Origin: Struthio camelus
Taxonomy: Eukaryota > Chordata > Aves > Struthioniformes > Struthionidae
DNA length: 64,000 nucleotides
Assembly: GCF_040807025.1 (NCBI RefSeq)
Contig: NC_090944.1
Span: forward strand, 122,813,738 to 122,877,737
Direction: 5' to 3'
The notes under the pieces are model-generated. The model did not search any database. It was not told the DNA's origin and saw nothing but the letters and a program-made list of their open reading frames with translations. Made by a program: the position numbers and the translations under genes. Below are positions 26,001-39,800 of the stretch, piece by piece (the first letter of the stretch is position 1; each line of letters opens with the position of its first letter).

Positions 26001-27424
26001 AAAATTAAATATGAATTAAAAAAATTGAACATGACTTGAAGGTGCCAATTGTTTCTCAAGTCAAAACACGTATGGAAGATGCAACATCTGAGACACATTT
26101 GGATCACTACTATACTAAAGCATTTGCTTAGATTTATGATAATATAATCTGCTAATAAAATGGGATATATAGAGAAGCCAAAATACCGTCACAGCCTATT
26201 TGGGGCTGTGGTAATGCGATACACATAAAAAACTTACCCTCAGGATTTAGTATAGAATCTATTACCCATTTCATTCTCAGCTTCTAAATGGGGGGAAAAG
26301 TTTATTGTGACGAACTATGTTCATATTATGGCCTTCTGTTTCCTCAGATTGATAATTTTCTCAAGGCATATCCCACATATTTCTACTTTGGGGGAATAAC
26401 ATTTATCTGTATTTTTACTCAGCGTTCATATAAACAGTTACAGCTGTGACAAAATATAAAGTGAGATTTAGTGCATTACTGTATTTTTATTCTCCAATAA
26501 TTTCAGTCTGAAGTAGGGATAATTTCAGGAAAATTGCAGCAAAAAAGTCTCAGGAGCATTTTTAAGTTCATCATTTTTTTCTCAGACCTGGAATAATACC
26601 CTGAAGAAAATGACAAAGGGGATAACGGCTTCGGAAAAATGTTAAAACCTTTCCCTAAATTCCAATACATGTTCAATATCAGTTAACATATTGCTAGGGC
26701 TTAGTAGTTCAAGTTGCCTGCTGAAGTGTCACAGCTTCACTTCCCTTGCAATAGTCTATTCCGGTGTTCTTCCCCCACAGAAAAAAAGCTCTTCAGAGCC
26801 AGGAGCATGAAAACAATCTCACCTTCCTTGCGTGGAAAGACATGCCCTCTAACTTGAAGTTACTCAAAAACAACAATGCAACATGGCCTGTGATTTCCAA
26901 ACCAACATCTGGAACTCGAGGCCTAAAGAAGGCCCAGAGCAATTGGTAGCGACTGGCCTTTTTTTCAGTTCTGCTGGTGTCAATTAGCAAAGCTTCATCA
27001 AGTTTAATAGACCCAGACTGATTTACGCTTGCTGAGGCTCTGTCCCTGGTTTCACTTGCTGCAGTAGTGAAAAAGATTTGTCTAATGCTGGCACAGAAAT
27101 TTCAGTCACATCTGCCGTATGTTTTTTTGCCTAAGAGATTACATGAGCAAACCTATAAAATGCTGGTGAGGAAACATTCACAGCTACAGAAAAAGGAGGA
27201 ATCTTACTGCTGAGGAACTTTTCCCACTCCGCCAATGAAATCACCCAGTTTCTACTCATTATTTGAGGCTCTAGTAGAAAGTAATATTACGACTTGTTCT
27301 GTCGACATACACCGAGGGAAGCAGAAACACGGGGGATATAGATTTCCAAACTCCACTAAAAAGTGTAATTGGTCCTGCTGGGCCTTCCACAGATGCTGGT
27401 CTGCACATAAGCACTCTGGAAGTT
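17100..27424. other. Intergenic region between STON1 and GTF2A1L
   Basis: About 10.3 kb between the STON1 polyadenylation signal and the GTF2A1L promoter island. No convincing exon, RNA gene or transposable element was seen; there are short homopolymers (for example near 17821 and 24202). If the SALF-type read-through transcript exists here, this region is part of one long intron. Confidence 0.6.
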
Positions 27425-27430
27425 TTTATT
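27425..27430 (-). terminator. STON1: Probable STON1 polyadenylation signal
   Basis: First AATAAA on the minus strand after the STON1 stop codon, about 375 bases downstream, in AT-rich sequence. It would give a short 3'UTR. Confidence 0.5.
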
Positions 27431-27804
27431 GCTGAATATTACATGTCCATGTGATGTGAACCCTTTTGAGTAGTGCCATTAGTTTTCAATACAGAGTATG
27501 AGATCACTCCCATGTCATAGATATGCAACAGAAAAAAATATATTACAATCAGTCAATTAAGTGCTCACATCCTACAAATCTTTACAAGGCAACGTTACTT
27601 ATATTGGCACTTCCATAACGGGAAGTTTACTTGAATGAGAGCTAACCAAACGAGTACCGATTTGTAGAATCAAACCCAAAAGCACTAAAAAAATTCAATG
27701 ACAGCATTTATCCCAAACTAGGTCATTGCACTTTTTCTAACAATAGAATTTCCCATGGAAATTGATTCCTACTAATATTACATGACGGTGCCTGCTGTCC
27801 TTTT

Positions 27805-27879
27805 TTACTGCATTAGGCAGTTGCCAGCCTTATCTGGATCTTCTCCATCAAGCCTAATCCACTTCTTTTCAATTTCAAC
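27805..27879 (-). CDS. STON1: STON1 terminal coding exon (residues 714-737 and stop)
   Basis: Twenty-four codons, VEIEKKWIRLDGEDPDK and then AGNCLMQ, followed by TAA at 27807-27805. Human ends VEIEKKWIKIDGEDPDKIGD and CITQ. Acceptor TAACTACAG. Too short for ORF length searches. Confidence 0.95.
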   Translation of the reverse strand, partial: VEIEKKWIRLDGEDPDKAGNCLMQ

Positions 27880-30800
27880 CTGTAGTTAGAAAACAAAAAA
27901 AACAGGTAGAATTTAGTAAATAATTGGGTACTAAAGGTGTAATCTGCATCAAAGGTGTGCGTAAGAGCTTTGACGTAGAATCAAAAGACTCCCAGGCCCA
28001 CCAGGCTTCAAAACCGCTACTCCCAGAAATAGCACACTGAGGAAAAACAACGCTGCACTCGCACTTCTGGTTTTCAGTATCATCTTTGATCAGACAAGGA
28101 ATTATTTTTTAATGATTCTTTTGCTCAAAGTCATTCTCACAAGAGCATGCAAGATACGGTTAGAATACAAATCACGTTTGCTTTGCGAATACTGCACAGG
28201 GTGGGGGAGGAACAGGAGAGGCGAACAGGGGGAAGCAATGGCAAACATAATAGTGAAGATACCTGGCAATTGTAAAAAGCTTTCTGAATCACATGTTTCT
28301 GGGGCTGCACATCACTCTCTATGCCCAGAGACTTCACTTCCGTTCCTGAGGCACAGGCATCGTGAATCACAAACTGCACAGTAGCAAATGGATACCAGTC
28401 AGAAGGTATTTCCTGGTCTGATCCGAGCTCTAGCTTGTAAGACAGACTGTGTGGATGATCTGAACCTTTGAAAAGAAGAAGAAAAAAAAAAAGCAACCAC
28501 TATCAGATAATTATTTTTAATTTGTTTACAGTGCATGGTTAATCTGCCAATGAGAGACTATAGCTCTATTTTTTTTTTATTAACGCCTAGCTGTTGTATA
28601 ATGCAGGACTATTCTATCTACAATCTTTTGCCACTTGGGCATAAGATGGCCCCTTACGCCTTTTTGCTCTACTTCACCACACCTCTTACAGTCATCGTAG
28701 CTTTACAAATTAATTTGCACAGGGTTTACCAGACCCTGCCAGCTTCTGATTAAGAAGAGAGCACCGCCAACGTAGGGACTGGCAGCTAAATTTAGATTTT
28801 TAGGGAAGACTCTCAGTTTTCACTTAAAAATACATTTCTTACTCCTATGGAAAGGAAGAAAAACTTGAAGACCCCGGTTTAGCCAAGGCAGAGGTGCTGC
28901 CCTGTGTCCAACAACTGCCCTTCCAGAGCTCTCTGCTGTAGGAATTTCACCGAGGTGTTCATTTCAGGTATGACAGCGATCTTCCGTAACATCATTTATC
29001 ACTGTATGTCTATAGCGGGAAGATAAAGGTGCAGCTCAGAGTGCTGCTCCAACAAGATATATCCCAGTTGCCAGGATAAGGGCTAACCGGTCTCCCTTCT
29101 ACCTTTGCTTTTGCTATGGGAAAAGAACGTACACTGTTTCTTCCAAACAAAAGTACTGCTAAAGGAACTATCATGTTATAAGCCAGAATCATGAAGGACT
29201 GCCCACGCGCTGGACTGCATTCTAAATTTCTTTAATCCAGCCTTAAATCCTATTGATCACGTGCTTTAGAGTTTCTTGTATGTGGGAAAGCTAAGGGAAA
29301 CCTTTTCCTTCTACTGGCACACAAGAACACCAAGGCGAAAACCCTGCTTTCTAGAGAAACGGAGGTCAGCCAGTTCACTATGTGCATGCAGCCAACACAC
29401 CAAAATGAAAAGAATCCTTTATATCACAGCTGCCTCTCCAAATTCTTCAGGACAAAAAACAGTAATTCTGCCTTTCCTCTCTTCTCCAGTGTTTTAAGCA
29501 TCAGTACAGAGAACTAACTACCGTTTAGCTGCAGGCAGAAAACATTGGCAGAGAAAGGATTGCCCGTATTTTGTCAAAGGCAAGCCTGGCAGTATATTTG
29601 GCTTTCATTCGTTATACTAAATGGATGGCATCTCAAAGTTTAGGCAAAAACATCCCACTCATTATCTTCAGGGGCAGGAATCAATCTCATCTCAGAATGA
29701 GGGAAATGCTCAAGATGGAATTAGCACACACTAAGCTTTATCCATCCTATCGGAATAATTAATATAACACATCACCTCCACGGGCTCACAAGCATTTCAG
29801 AAGGCAAAAAAAAAAAAAAAAAAAAAAAAAGCAGGGGGTGGGAGGAGCCTTCCATAAAAAGCAGTCTGATCCGTAGCAGTTTCTCCTTTGAAAAATGGCT
29901 ACATCTACATTGGTCCTGGGCGCCGCGGGCTGAGGGCGGGTAGAGCCTGGGGTGCTCTCTGGCCGGTACTCCCTGCACGCCTACGTGCCTGCAGTGCAGG
30001 GGTTGGAGCCCAGCTTCCAGCAACCCTCGCAACGCCTCGGCCGTTTGACGACAGCCCCGTCTACGACGGATCCCTACCAGCCTGCCTGTGGAGCACCGAG
30101 CACAGGAGGTTCCTGAAGGAGAACTCAAGTGGGCAGCCAAAGAGGTCCCCCACCACACTTGTACTGCAGGCTGAAGCCATGCAGTGGAGCCTCACGTGTC
30201 CAAGTGTCCCCTGTGACCCACCTCAAAGCCTGCCTGAGCCCAGGCCTCGGGCATACAAGCTGGCATCCAGGCATTTCTGAAAGGAGGCAAGGCTGGACAC
30301 AAGGGCAGGTCGGAGACATGGTCGAGACCTGGCCAACCTGCCACGCGTGAGGATTTTGCCAAAGTTCTCACCACAGTCTTGATTCTGTTTCCACTAAAGC
30401 ACAATAGGGAGCATATTTTTAAAAAGTCGTTGATGTCTTTAGGAAGAAAACATTTCAGATTTTAGTAGATAATTTACGCCTGATCAATTTTGATGGAAAG
30501 AGTTCCACTAAAGACACTTGTCTCTAAGTTCACCAACAAATAGTCCTCCAGATTTCATAGTAAGTCTGGCATAAAGTTAATGGATCCCCAAAAATCAAGT
30601 GTTAAAGAGCTTGAAATGTATACATTTGTCTTAAACATACTGATAGCATCGTGCTTAATCTTTTTTTTTACCAGTAACATTCTTAATTCTTAATTAATAA
30701 AATAATAATATAATAATAAAATTCTTAATTAATAATGCACTCCCTCTTCCTTAATATTATGATCAACAACAGAGTTACAATTTTTTTGTTTGGAAGAAAA

Positions 30801-33800
30801 GGTGAAGGAAGGGGAGAAAGGAATGGGAGATGCTCTTTGGAGTATCGGCCCCCTCAGGTTTGGATGGAAGGGTCTCCAGCTCTTCCTCCTCCTTTCTTTT
30901 TACTTCACTTTTTTTCATGTTTAAAAACAATAATAATCAGTAGCTTAAAGAGCTATTTGCTGAGTGCAAGGTTCTGTCAGTTCCTGCCCAAGCCATGCAC
31001 TCAGAAACACAGCAGCCTTGTTAGAGCCAAACCTTCCGAACAAGAGAGACGGCACGGGACATGTGCGTTCCTTGCCTCTTTGGACTCTGTAAAACGGCTG
31101 ATTTACAAGTATCTCCTACAGGCTTGCTTCCTTTAGTATATCCCCTTTGATCCTTGTTTTAAATGTTTCTTCTTTCTGTAACAATTTTTAATGTTACCAG
31201 AAGACCTGACCTGGATTTCAGAAAATTATATACTACAGACACCAGTTACACCACAGGCACCATAGAGCAGCACCAGACACTGACCACGAAGTCTTATCTC
31301 ACACCTCTCCCAGACTTCTTTAAAGAAACAGGAAAAACAACAGAGCCAGCAACCATTCCACCAATGGGATTAGTTGCTTCCTTCTGCCAAAGCACAACTC
31401 TAATACCTTGCTACATGCTTTTAAGGACTCATTACAGTAATATTGTAGGAAAGGGTAATACATCTTGCGTTCATAAATGCAAGAGCCAGATCCATAAAAG
31501 GGACAGGTAGGGATCGCTGCAACTAATGCCTAACTCTTGAGTTCTGGGAATGAAGCTTCCCTACGTATATCAGGCACGATAGCTCCTTTAAAGGCAAACG
31601 GGGAGAGGTTAGGAGCCCAGCGATGGCCCTCCAAAGAGTCAGCACTGAGCGAGGGAAAAATCTCGCCAAACAAGGGGAAATGCTGGAGACATCGGATGGA
31701 AAAATCTCACCCCTCTTGCAGACTTTGCAACCCACCTGCAGCACCAATCAAGGCACAATTCCCTGCAACCCTCATACACACTTAAAAACTCACAAAAACA
31801 AGCTGCACCCCACAAAAAACAAACCATGGCCACAGACGAAAAGCAGCAACAGCGTTGCCTCTACACAATGGCCTGTTGCACATGGGTTGGGCCATAAGGC
31901 AAGGCTGGGCGTGGGGGCCGAGTAGGACGCTTTTTGCTCCTTGCACTTCTGTGATTTGTGCTGAACTCGGTGCTTCCAGCATGTGCTAGACATTAGCCAC
32001 TCCTCTGCGTACACTACGGGATCAGGTCCTTCAAGTCACTCAAGCAAAAAGATACCTAATTTGCAAGCCCATAAAGGTCTTCAGCAAAGGAGCAGGATGC
32101 CAGGAGCACATAGCATGGGGTGAAAGTCTCAGGACAATATGACAATACACACAGATGGGTAAAACTATAACATTAAAGACTTTATTACAAAAATAAAGGA
32201 GGATACAAAGTCAGAAACAAGTATTACAGCCACCTGACAGCTCCTTAAGAAGGAATTTGGAGGAGGATTAAACAAGTGTGAGGAGGAGATGGCGGCTGGT
32301 CACTCACGTACACAGTGACAGGCAGATCTGGCCACCTCTGCAATGTGGTGCACGCCCTGTTCACACTCCGCTGCTGGTCATCGCTTGCTGTGGCTGAGCA
32401 CGTTTGTCCTGCAGTAACACTCTCTTAGTCCAGAAGGAAATTCACAGTCCCTCCTCTAGACCGCCTGGACTTGGCGGAACGGTGCTGTCAGGGGTGAGCC
32501 TCTCCATCCTGCACCTGCCCAAGCCATCATTCCCACAACAGCTGTGGTGATAGCAACACCAGTGACGAAGGAGACCAACACAAGCACTCCTTTTCCCAGT
32601 CAGTAAACTGCAAGTGGTCATCCTGTCTCCAGCACCACACCCTACCTAAACCCCGTTCATCATGGCTCTGAGTACCTGCGCCATTCTCCAGCGGTGGTGC
32701 TGGGATGCAGCTAGGCATTGAGCAGGCCATACGTGTGCCTGCACGCTCCGGAGTAGGGTAGGGGCTTCGTAACACACTTTGTTGACTTCGTTTTATGTGC
32801 CGTTTTCTGGGATGTGATGCACAGACTGCACAACTATGCCAACCACAGCTGAAGAGTCCAGGAAAAATAGCAGCAGGCACAAAACTGAGATGGCATGTCA
32901 TGCCCTGGCCAGGATAGTGGCTCTCTCTGCCTTTGAGTGTATGGCTTGAGAGTGACGATCTGAGGAGAAAGGTGTCCAAAAGAAGCAGCATCTGTGGTGA
33001 TGAAATTTAGCATCTTCCTGTTATTGGAGAAAGGCCTCTTAAGAAATGAGTAGTAATAGGAATTGTCTGGAAAACTATTTTGTCTTCTGAGAAAGGGAAT
33101 CCAGAAACAAACGCTGTTTGGAATTTTCCTGGACAGATGTCTGATGACAGACGTCCATCTGAGCCCAGACAAAGGCATAACTGTTACGGGCCATTCTTCT
33201 TTCCTGCTGTTAGACAGGCCTGTTAGACATGGCGTAGTTGTGATTCACTACCACAAAGCACTAGAAAAAAAATCAGGGAGGCAGAGCACTCTTGATTTGG
33301 TCTGGACGCTGGGACTTGGTAAGTTCTGAGGTCTTTTCTTTCCCCTAGGTTGTAACCTGCAAAGGCAGAGAGACAATAGTTTTGGGAGGTGGGTAAGGCC
33401 TTGGGTCCTCTGGAGTAGCCTCCAACGGACCCTTTTCCCTGCTCGCAACATACAGGATTCCCCCAACCTATGCCTCTCCTGCAGCAACATCAAGGCCAGA
33501 ATGAGGTACTTACCGCTTAACTTGAGGAGAAGTCTCTGCTCTCCGCTGGGCCGTGGAGGGAGCGTGGAGGAACCTGTTCCTGTCAGCCAACAGGCAATGA
33601 AGCGATCAAATTACGCTTTGGAAAACAGTGAGCGCTGCCTGAGTTTTCACCTAATACTGGCCAGTTCTTGTCATCTCTGCTCTGTGAAACTACTGTTTCC
33701 TCGGCTTTATATTACGCTGGAGTTGGAAGAAAAAAAGAGACTGCATGTACAAGATCTTTTTGCAAATGAAAAAGTACAAGGTAGATGTTGGCCAGAAACA

Positions 33801-36800
33801 TAGAAAATGTAGAGGTGTGGAAAGACAAGAGGGTTGGAGCAGGCATGGCGTTAAGTCTGTACAGCTGCCCAGTGGAAGCTACGAAGACATTATTCAGAGG
33901 TGAGCCTAGCTATCCAACATGCTGCCAATAAGGCATAGAGGAGACATGAGCATCTGGCTGGATGGAACTGAATCACTCGGTAATTTGGGGAGATAACTGC
34001 ACTTTTACTAGCTAATTTAGGAGACAAAGGTCCTGGGTCTTAGACGTCTAGGCACCTGGGTAAGACTTTTGTGAATTGGGAGATCTAAATCTTTCTTATT
34101 TTATATTTGCGAATCTGGCTCTCATTTCCTAAAAATGTTCCAAACTCTTGCTCTCCTCCGCTAAAGAAGAAAAACAAAAAATAAAACTATGAGATTCAAA
34201 TTGTCATTTAGCATTCATATAGCACTTGACAAACTATTAAGAATTGAACTTTGCTGCTCTTACTCACACTATTTAGCGCTCATTCACCCCTAAGAGCAGC
34301 AGTCAAGCAAGTCACCTTGAGCTGAGAAAGGCTTGTGGAGCCAAACAGTTTAGGCCAAAAGATGTGCTGGTACGGCTACTTTAGCTAAGAAGTAATTGTA
34401 TTTTTGCTAAACCCGTTCCAGTGCTAAAAGTCTAATTTTGAGCATGAGAGCATCAATAATTATTAAGAGCACATTTGTAATAGGATTCTTAGAAGTTAAC
34501 AACTCACTGCAGGCACGTCTAAATGAGTGCATTTACCCGTACTCCTGGGAGAAAGGCATAGGAAGCAGGGGAGCAGGAAGGTACCACTGCCAAGGAGCTG
34601 TTTGCAATAGTGCTGACATCAGAAAGAGGTGGCTGGGGCAGGGATGGAGCCCGAGTACAGATGATATGGCTAGGAGTATCCAACAGTTCAGAAACCAAAA
34701 ACAGTGAGAACTCAAGGTTGCTGTGAGCCACATCGCCACCTTGCAGCTACTAACCACTACGACCAGCTCACACGCGAGAGCCCTTGCTCAGACACTAAAA
34801 GGCAGTAGCAGGGCTCCCGGCAGCCACAAGCTCCCCGGGCTCCATTTCTCTGTACTGCTTAATCACTGCCTCCTCACTATGGCTCCATCGTGAGGAAGAG
34901 GAGGAGAAATAATCTACGGAAGAATTGTTGCGACACACAACTGTCCTGGGATGGCTGTGTCACAGCGGGAAACGCCACAGGGCACAAACGTACGCAGCAA
35001 GAGAGTAAGACGCAGCTACTAGAAGCCTAGTGTCTCCCTGGCTCCCAGCGTTGTGCAGGTTCATGCAGTGTCCTCAGTGCAAAGACTGGCCTCCGTACTG
35101 CGCTGAAATCATAAGATGTGCTACATTGCTTTAAATGATGCCCTAGCTGATTTCAAAAACGTAGACTTAATTTGCTGAAGTTTCCTTAGATCAACACTTC
35201 AAAGTCCAAGGCTTTTAAAGTATCTTAAATCAAAAAATTAATGCTAACTTTCAGGCCCCACACCCTCCATTTATGCACCTAAACAAGCACAGGCAGCTTC
35301 TAAAAATCTGGGGTATCTCACAGCTGTCACACACTTTGCTTGGACGGCACCCTTCCAAGGACACACTTTAGCAGGAACTAGTGGGCAGCACTCACATACT
35401 GTGATGGCTATAAATGGAGTAACAATGTATCCGTAGGCAATTTGTTTTTTTTCCCCCTTTTTCTTTTTTTTTTTTCTTAGTCTTGGACAAAGGCTTTTTG
35501 AAAGCAAAAACATCGGCATAGTTTTCTCTCTGCAATAAACGTATTATGAAAGTTTACATATTTCTATTAGTCTGACTGCCTCCAGATTTTTGGCACGCCT
35601 CAGGACAGTTCTATTTTTAAAACTTTCCTGCATACAGAATACTAGATAGAGAGCTTTAAAATTTGACCAGACCGTATTACTACTGAAATATTTTCTAGGA
35701 TGCACAGACATTTCAAGGATACAGATGATTTTGCACATCTTAGCCGGAGGAACTATTCAAATATCAAAAGTTTAAGCTACTGTTAGAAAATAATTTAAAG
35801 CTCTAGAATGCTACGAAAAAGGTTCTTACTTTCAGATACCATAAATCTGAGGTTAATTGTGCACAAGAAATCTTAAGGTGAATGAACTGCAGGGAATTAA
35901 AGACTTTGGAAGAATCATAATGTTCTGTAAAACTGCCTGACTGAACCCACCGACTGATCTTGCAGAAGCATATCTACATTAAACAGCAACGAATATTAAA
36001 AGCTACCCAAGCAATCAGTGCTGTAAGCTTTGGGAAAACACAGAGGCTGTGGCAGCCCAGTGAGAATCCTAGCAGACAGAAGTGACCTCCATATTTACAG
36101 ACTTTGAAGCCCTGAAGAATTTTCTGTCCATTAATTCTCTCACTTCTCTCCCTCAGCTCCTCGGATGGCCCTGCCTACTTTCTAGCGAGCCAGATCCCCC
36201 CCTTACTGCCTCCATTATCCCCTCTCCTCCCTCCCCGCTTTCCACCCCACTCTGTATTTCACTTCTCTCCCGACCACCAATTCTTCCTTGTCTTCCCGCT
36301 GAGCATTAGCCCATCTGCTGGTGCTGCGTCTCCTTCTCGCTCCCATGACCAATTTCTTGGCAGCACCCGGCATCCCCTCAGAGCAGAGCATGAGACTACG
36401 CAGGTAACAAGCTGAGGGAGGAAGGAAGGGCTCTTCGCGGGCAGACAGCCAATTCGGGCAGGACCAGGAGGAACCACACTGCCACAGCTCAAAGCCAGCC
36501 GCAGCTTCTCCCAAGGCAAAAGCCGGGGAAGATCGAGACAGAAGGCACACGGCATCGTTCCTGAACCCTATCAGGGCAGAGGTGGTGTCGTCCCTCCCAG
36601 AGGGCCTCAGTTTTTTTGTCTAGCTGACATTTACAGGACAGAAGTAACAATCAGAAGTATTCAAGTACCAAATGGAGGGGGGGGGAAAAAAGGATATAAG
36701 GACATCATGATGACTTAAACAATATAATTTACAGTTAGTTAAAGATGAGAAAAAATGTCTTCAGGAGTTCTTTTTTTTATAGTTTTGAAAATGAACTCTT

Positions 36801-39800
36801 GCCTAATCACACATCTAGCTGTCTGAATCCCTGAGTGGATACGTCAAGTTTGTACTAACGTATGTGAAACCTGTACTTAAGAAGATTCAATCTTTTCTGG
36901 ACATTTTAAAGAGGTAGTTAGCCCAGGCAGCTAGTACTCCACAACTCTAATTCAATGCATTTGTTAATTCTTCACCCTTACCCCAGTCTCAAAAGTACAG
37001 TTTTTGCAGATATTTTAGGTAAAATAGTTTAATAGATGTCCTCATCCTACACAGATCCCCAAAGCCTCAAACATATATAATGCATATCCAAGGAAAGGAT
37101 CAAGTGCCTTCACTATGGAGCGCTTAAAATAGAATAAAATATTCCTCAGGGTTTTCGTGTCTTTAGAAAAGAACTATGCAGTCCTACTAATCTGATAACA
37201 CGACTAAAATGGGAATTTTAAAACCATACATTTATATTTTCCTTCTCCAAAACCAGTACTTGCCTGATTAAATTAGACTAAACTAACTGTTTTACTTAGT
37301 GGAAAATTAACTACTCCCACGTGCATGACTATAAGCTTAACTGGCTTTATTGCTGCAAGTATTTATAGTTTGGTATCACCACCACAGACAAACAGGAATA
37401 TAACCAGAGGCGTTTTTGTCAGGGCAGTTATCCTCACGATCTTACAATCTCAACGTGTGAACCCATAAATGAGGTAGTAGACAGCAGTCTTTGCAAAAGC
37501 ACGGTTGATTTGCTACAGCAAGTTTGACCACAGCATCTCCTAGTTATATATCATACCTACCATTTCTCAAAAGATGCTAGAAAGCCAAGATGCAACTGTT
37601 AAAATACCAACTTTGCTACTAACTGTGTGACACTGGACAGGCAGTCATTCCACCTGCCAGCGTTTGCTTCCCATGCCACCATGGCCCAGCTGGTTTATGT
37701 AAAGTATAAACCTGTCCCTCTTTCTTACTATAGACTTGAGGTTTACTCAGAACGATGAGATCCTTTTCCATGGTAAAGCCTTGCGATACTGCACCATTAT
37801 AATGAATGATAATAATACATCTGCCTGGATCAAACAAACTAGGAAAATGCCCTTTTCCTAGGGAAAAAAAAAAAAAAAAAAAAACTGAGGCCATATCCTC
37901 CTTCTTCTTAAAGGTTAGCTCCTACTGATACCCTTGCACAGATACAAATTAGAACTACTCAAGCTGATGGAGTTACACAGCATCAAAACATTGTGCGAAC
38001 CCCGAGAAGACCTGCACCCAAGCCCATTATTTTACAGCACAAATTATTTACTTGAGTTTTTATCTGGAAGCCTGTCTATCTTCCACACAACAGCCCTATA
38101 GGCACTTTCATATTTTGCTGTTCCAACTGAGACTTGTATTACAGGATCAGATTCAATCTCATGTAAAGAGCCAAGGCATGTTCTTCTATTCATTTTTGCT
38201 TTTAGGGACTTCTGTCTTTGGAGGTTCATGGTCCAAAGTGCTTTGATCCACTGTGCAGGAACTGGAAATCGTATCATAACATTTTCACAGCATTTCATAG
38301 AAGGTAAACGTGTTGGTATCAGAGCAGTTGAAGACATGTTTATAAAAGCCTGAAGTTCTATGTATGCTCCCTGAACCACGACAGCAGCCTTCACAGAAAA
38401 TGGAAGGTCTTGTCCATTATACTGTGTCTTGAAACGCATTAGCTCCAGCCTACAGGCATCAGGAGGTGTAAACTTAATAATTCGTGATTGCTTGAATTCC
38501 TGTGTTTTAACACAGTTATGGAAATGGTAGTCTAGAATACCAATCCATTTCTTCTCCTTCTCCTTCTCAAAGTAACGTTCATCCTTCTTCTGGAGTTCTA
38601 GATCATTTAAAGTTAAAAAGCAGTCAGTACTTCCATTCACAAAACATAAACAATAAATGTGTGTGATGACAGCACTTTCCACAAGTTTTCCTTCTGCTTT
38701 AGTGATTTTACCCCAAAAGTTATCCACTATTTCTAGAGTCATTTCTTGTTCTTCATAATTTCTTTTTTGTTTAGAAGGGGTGGGAAGTTTCATAAGCTCT
38801 TCCTCAACTGCTACAAGGAAATCAGTGAAGTCATTATAATCTGTGGTTCCTAACTTTAACATCTGCTCAACCTCTGGTTCATGGATCACTTCTACTTTGG
38901 GATGATACTTCCTTTTCTCTGTGTAGGATACGCACTCAATCTTCACAGTATGGATTTTTCCTGAAACGCTATAGCTCTCCAGTTTGGGTTCAGAAAGCTT
39001 ACAGTGCGGTTGCAGCTGGAATTCTTTGAAAGGCTTCTCAAGGCCCTTTTCATAATACATTTGTAATATACCCCCAGCTAGGACTTTAAGGTAAATAGGA
39101 CCCCATTGCCGAGATGACATCATATTCTTCTTCTCGGGAATTCTCAGCATGAAGGGCCATCCATCTGCTTTCTGACTCCTGAACAGACCGTGCGCAACGG
39201 CAGACGAGAGGTTGTGCCACACATGCGCGCTGGCAGCGGGTAGGCGTCCCACAGTGTCAGAGCTATCAGTTTGCAAGTGTTCAAGCCTTTCGCAGACGTA
39301 GCTGAAGGAACCCTGAGTAAGGCTCTTCTGATCATGGCAAGTTTCTTTTTCCTTGGAATGACAAACATTTCTGTCAAGTGCTTTGTCCTTTCTCTGTGTG
39401 TTAACATTAGGTGCTGATGTGCTGAGCAAACATCCGTCTTTCCAAAAGGGACTGGAAAAGGCACAGTCATCCTGGAAGTACGGGAAGCGCTCTGACGGTT
39501 CTCCTAACTCATCACAGCTTTCTTGCAGGTTAGGATTCCCTTCATCTTTGGATTTGGAGACTAAAATCTTAACCGGATTATCATCAGTCAAGGTGTTCAC
39601 TGGAAGGCTGCTCAGTTTCTGCGAAGTTAAGGAAGCGCATACCCCAGGTGATGGGAGAAAACTACCTTTTGATGGCCATTCAGGAACAGGATAAAGGATA
39701 TGGATCCCAGCCTTGGGGATACACGGACTTCCTGGGTAGTCTCTGGTAGGTGTGGTAAGTGGAGAGTTACTGGGGGGTCCGGGACTTAGGTAAAAGTCAA

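Larger units (their letters stand above)
28466..38051 (-). other. STON1: STON1 intron between the main and penultimate coding exons
   Basis: About 9.6 kb. It contains a 25-base A run (29806-29830), an AT-rich AATAAT-type stretch (30690-30735), a moderately GC-rich patch near 29.9-30.3 kb and a 21-base A run (37864-37884). None of its open frames resembles a known protein, and no transposon was recognised. Confidence 0.7.

Noticed and set aside
29571-29830. A25 run as the tail of a processed pseudogene
   Set aside because: No upstream AATAAA and no recognisable coding remnant before the run; treated as a simple repeat.
32527-32991. 154-residue minus-strand frame in the STON1 intron
   Set aside because: No domain, and composition is like the surrounding intron. 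Overlapping frames are of similar length.
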